Source: Chryseobacterium sp.
Lineage (GTDB): Bacteria; Bacteroidota; Bacteroidia; Flavobacteriales; Weeksellaceae
Reading direction: 5' to 3'
Length of the DNA: 8,780 nt
NCBI GenBank assembly: GCA_017989575.1
Contig: JAGNPP010000092.1
Location: 1-8,780, forward strand
Positions 7,260 to 8,780 of the stretch are shown piece after piece (position 1 is the first letter of the stretch; the number at the start of each line of letters is the position of its first letter). The notes below the pieces were generated by a model. That model saw only the letters and a program-made list of their open reading frames with translations, had not been told where the DNA came from and made no database searches. Position numbers and translations under genes: made by a program.

Positions 7260-7318
7260 ATCAACAAACAATAATAAAGGTAAAAAGAATCAAGTATTTT
7301 CGGAGTTTTGTAATTATG

Positions 7319-7422
7319 GCAGCTTTATCCGCCTTCCGCTCCCAATCTTTTTTGCAGGACATTTCAGTTTAAATAGAACTTTTTGTCAAAGCAAAAAAGG
7401 ATTTCCGCTCAAGTCGGGCTGC
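7319..7422. repeat. 104-base element with inverted ends downstream of paaZ
   Basis: The ends GCAGC (7319-7323) and GCTGC (7418-7422) are complementary, and further in CTTTTTTGC (7347-7355) pairs perfectly with GCAAAAAAG (7391-7399). The arms between are related only loosely (CCGCTC occurs in both, in the same orientation). It is richer in G+C than the surrounding spacer. The layout suggests a small palindromic mobile repeat or the remains of one; I recall related strings in Chryseobacterium intergenic DNA but cannot verify that. It is not obviously a terminator, because the loop between the inner arms is 35 bases. Confidence 0.5.
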
Positions 7423-7444
7423 AGATTCAGCACAAAAATCATAT

Positions 7445-7474
7445 TTTGAATAAATTAAGAACAAAGTAATTTTT
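7445..7474 (+). promoter_or_regulatory. Possible flavobacterial-type promoter before the crotonase gene
   Basis: TTTG at 7445-7448 is followed after 18 bases by TAATTTTT at 7467-7474, matching the Bacteroidota -33/-7 pattern (TTTG, about 19 bases, TAnnTTTG) at 7 of 8 positions in the second box. The region is very AT-rich, so a chance match is possible. If real, it would let the crotonase gene be expressed apart from the long upstream operon. Confidence 0.25.
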
Positions 7475-7494
7475 TAATGTCTTAATTTTTTAAT
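7468..7494 (+). repeat. Tandem 11-base AATTTTTTAAT repeat in the crotonase leader
   Basis: AATTTTTTAAT occurs at 7468-7478 and again at 7484-7494, a period of 16, followed by a degenerate partial copy that runs into the leader of the gene starting at 7511. It is a low-complexity AT block like those before other genes in this cluster. Confidence 0.5.
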
Positions 7495-7510
7495 CATTTA
7501 ATTTAATAAA

Positions 7511-8266
7511 ATGAACGCTTACGTAACATCAACCATAGAAAACGGAATCGGAACCATCGAGTTTTTCCATCCACAAAGCAACTCGATGCCGAGCTCGCAA
7601 CTTAAAAATCTGGTAGAAGAAATCAATAACCTTGGAAAAAATGAAGAAGCAAAAGTCATCATCCTGAAAAGCGGTGGCGAAAAAGCCTTTTGTGCAGGCG
7701 CTTCATTTGACGAACTGATTTCTATTAAAGACTTCGAAACTGGGAAAACATTTTTCTCAGGGTTTGCGAATGTCATTAATGCAATGAGAAAATCTCCGAA
7801 ATTGATTATCGCAAGAATCCACGGGAAAGCTGTTGGCGGCGGTGTTGGAATTGCGTGTGCGGCAGATTATACTTTTGCAACGGAAAATGCTTCTGTAAAG
7901 CTTAGTGAATTGGCTGTTGGAATTGGGCCTTTCGTGATTGGACCTGTTGTAGAAAAGAAAATTGGAACTTCGGCTTTTGCGCAATTGGCAATCAATGCAA
8001 CTGAATTTTACTCCGCAGAATGGGCGCAAGAGAAAAGTATGTATCAGGATGTTTATAAAACTCCGGAAGAAATGGATGCGGAAATTCAAATTTTGGCTGA
8101 AAAATTAGCAACTTCCAATCCGGAAGCAATGTCTCAACTAAAAAAAATCTTCTGGAAAGGAACAGAACATTGGGATGACTTATTAGCAGAACGTGCCGGA
8201 ATCAGTGGTAATTTAGTTCTATCGGATTTTACTGTGAATGCGATTAACAGTTTCAAGAATAAATAG
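7511..8266 (+). CDS. Enoyl-CoA hydratase/isomerase (crotonase) family protein, PaaF/PaaG-like
   Basis: This 251-residue protein is a crotonase-fold enzyme, probably the one acting as ring 1,2-epoxyphenylacetyl-CoA isomerase (PaaG) or 2,3-didehydroadipyl-CoA hydratase (PaaF). The oxyanion-hole segments are visible: FCAGASFDEL at 60-69 and HGKAVGGGVGIACAADY at 104-120. At the position of the first hydratase glutamate (GGGxE in classic enoyl-CoA hydratases) it has Gly113, while the second is present as Glu133 in KLSELAVGIG. The following loop, GIGPFVIGPVV, differs from the usual IPGxGGTQRL. It is therefore unlikely to be a standard hydratase, and an isomerase or divergent hydratase fits better; I leave the symbol open. 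It is the last gene of the operon and a terminator follows directly. E. coli has two crotonases in its paa cluster; only one is seen here. Confidence 0.9.
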   Translation: MNAYVTSTIENGIGTIEFFHPQSNSMPSSQLKNLVEEINNLGKNEEAKVIILKSGGEKAFCAGASFDELISIKDFETGKTFFSGFANVINAMRKSPKLIIARIHGKAVGGGVGIACAADYTFATENASVKLSELAVGIGPFVIGPVVEKKIGTSAFAQLAINATEFYSAEWAQEKSMYQDVYKTPEEMDAEIQILAEKLATSNPEAMSQLKKIFWKGTEHWDDLLAERAGISGNLVLSDFTVNAINSFKNK

Positions 8267-8267
8267 T

Positions 8268-8302
8268 AAAAATAACTCACAGATTTTGTGGGTTATTTTT
8301 TT
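8268..8302. terminator. Bidirectional intrinsic terminator between the operon and the XRE gene
   Basis: Bases 8268-8281 pair with 8287-8300 around a 5-base loop: 14 pairs with one G-U at 8277/8291. On the + strand the stem runs into seven T at 8296-8302. On the minus strand the same stem ends in a T-run from the AAAAA at 8268-8272. It starts two bases after the crotonase stop and contains the stop codon of the convergent regulator gene (8293-8295), so it should end both transcripts. Confidence 0.85.
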
Positions 8303-8631
8303 AATAAGCTTTCTATCAGTTTGTTTTGATTTTGAAATAGTTTTGCAATTTGTTCTTGATTTTGTTGGAGTTCTTCAATTAATTCTGAATTAAAATGATT
8401 GCCATCAATTTTTAATCCAGTCGTGTCAATATTAGATACATCATCTAAAAGGTTGTAAATGCTCAGATTATAAAAAACAGAAATTTTAAATAAATTTTCA
8501 ATATTAGGTTTTGTTTTGTCACTTTCCCATTTGTTATATGCATTTTGTGATATATCTAATTGTTCTGCAATCTCAAACTGTGACAGATTCTTATTTCTTC
8601 TAAGTTTTCCAAGTTTAGTTCCTAAAGTCAT
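8293..8631 (-). CDS. XRE-family helix-turn-helix transcriptional regulator
   Basis: The 112-residue protein has an N-terminal HTH_3/XRE DNA-binding domain at about 5-60. LGKLRRNKNLSQFEIAEQL covers helices 1-2, and DISQNAYNKWESDKTKPN holds the recognition helix and the conserved W-E-x-x-x-x-x-P end. After a short linker, about residues 80-112 form a Gln/Leu-rich amphipathic helix that may be a dimerising coiled coil. No metabolite-binding domain is visible, unlike the PaaX (GntR-like) or PaaR (TetR) regulators of phenylacetate genes, so a role in controlling this operon is not supported beyond proximity. The gene converges on the operon and shares its terminator. It is AT-rich like the two-gene insert. 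ATG at 8631 (minus strand) is preceded by an A-rich leader. Its target is unknown. Confidence 0.85.
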   Translation of the reverse strand: MTLGTKLGKLRRNKNLSQFEIAEQLDISQNAYNKWESDKTKPNIENLFKISVFYNLSIYNLLDDVSNIDTTGLKIDGNHFNSELIEELQQNQEQIAKLFQNQNKLIESLLKK

Positions 8632-8740
8632 TTTAGTTTTTGTACTAATTTATAAAAAATAACTCGTAGTGCATTATCAAACTAAAGCAATTTTAATATT
8701 ATTCATTTTTCTATTAAATACAAAAACATTTACAAATTGA

Positions 8741-8780
8741 ATGAAAGTTAATGCTGTTATTTTGCTCAATATCCTTGTTT
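8741..8780 (+). CDS. Possible 5' end of a + strand gene with a signal-peptide-like start (partial)
   Basis: From the ATG at 8741 the frame stays open to the window end and reads MKVNAVILLNILV, a lysine followed by a hydrophobic run as at the start of an exported or lipoprotein precursor. It would be transcribed divergently from the XRE gene, with a 109-base AT-rich region between them. Only 13 codons are visible and no good promoter was found, so this may be chance. Confidence 0.35.
   Translation, partial: MKVNAVILLNILV

Noticed and set aside
7055..7372. 105-codon + strand frame running from the end of paaZ into the spacer
   Set aside because: Arg-rich out-of-frame translation of the PaaZ MaoC domain, then spacer repeat; no family features.
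8632..8740. Promoter for the XRE gene on the minus strand
   Set aside because: A TTTG followed by a TAttTTTT-like box exists, but the spacer is only about 16 bases in very AT-rich DNA; too weak to list.

Overview
The window carries the middle and end of a phenylacetate (phenylacetyl-CoA) catabolic gene cluster. The organism is very probably a member of the Bacteroidota, most likely a flavobacterium close to Chryseobacterium. Reasons: the catabolic genes are moderately AT-rich and the spacers strongly so; there are no clear Shine-Dalgarno sites, and most starts sit behind an A-rich run ending in ATG; and the spacers hold simple repeats of a kind I associate from memory with flavobacterial intergenic DNA. 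The genus is a guess.

Layout, + strand unless stated. 1-468: a low-GC membrane-anchored protein of unknown function, probably cut by the window edge, whose 3' end overlaps the next start. 455-1219: paaC. 1276-1934: two low-GC genes overlapping by 4 bases, a 70-residue unknown and a PD-(D/E)XK nuclease-like protein, with no known role in phenylacetate breakdown. 2040-2525: paaD. 2624-3781: paaH-type 3-hydroxyacyl-CoA dehydrogenase. 3916-5121: paaJ thiolase. 5214-7259: paaZ. 7511-8266: a divergent crotonase in the position of a paaF/paaG gene. 8268-8302: a strong bidirectional terminator. 8293-8631 (minus): an XRE-type regulator converging on the operon. 8741 to the end: the possible start of a further + strand gene.

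How the genes work together: PaaC and PaaD belong to the multicomponent epoxidase that turns phenylacetyl-CoA into the ring 1,2-epoxide. PaaG isomerises this to an oxepin. PaaZ opens the ring and oxidises the aldehyde. PaaJ, PaaF and PaaH then carry out beta-oxidation to acetyl-CoA and succinyl-CoA. paaA, paaB, paaE, paaK and a second crotonase are not in view and may lie upstream or elsewhere.

The most interesting points are the unrelated low-GC genes lodged inside the epoxidase gene block, with reversed copies of a short CTTTGCG-type repeat near both ends of the two-gene insert; the different repeat or hairpin element in nearly every spacer from paaC onward; and the crotonase, which keeps one catalytic glutamate position but has glycine at the other.
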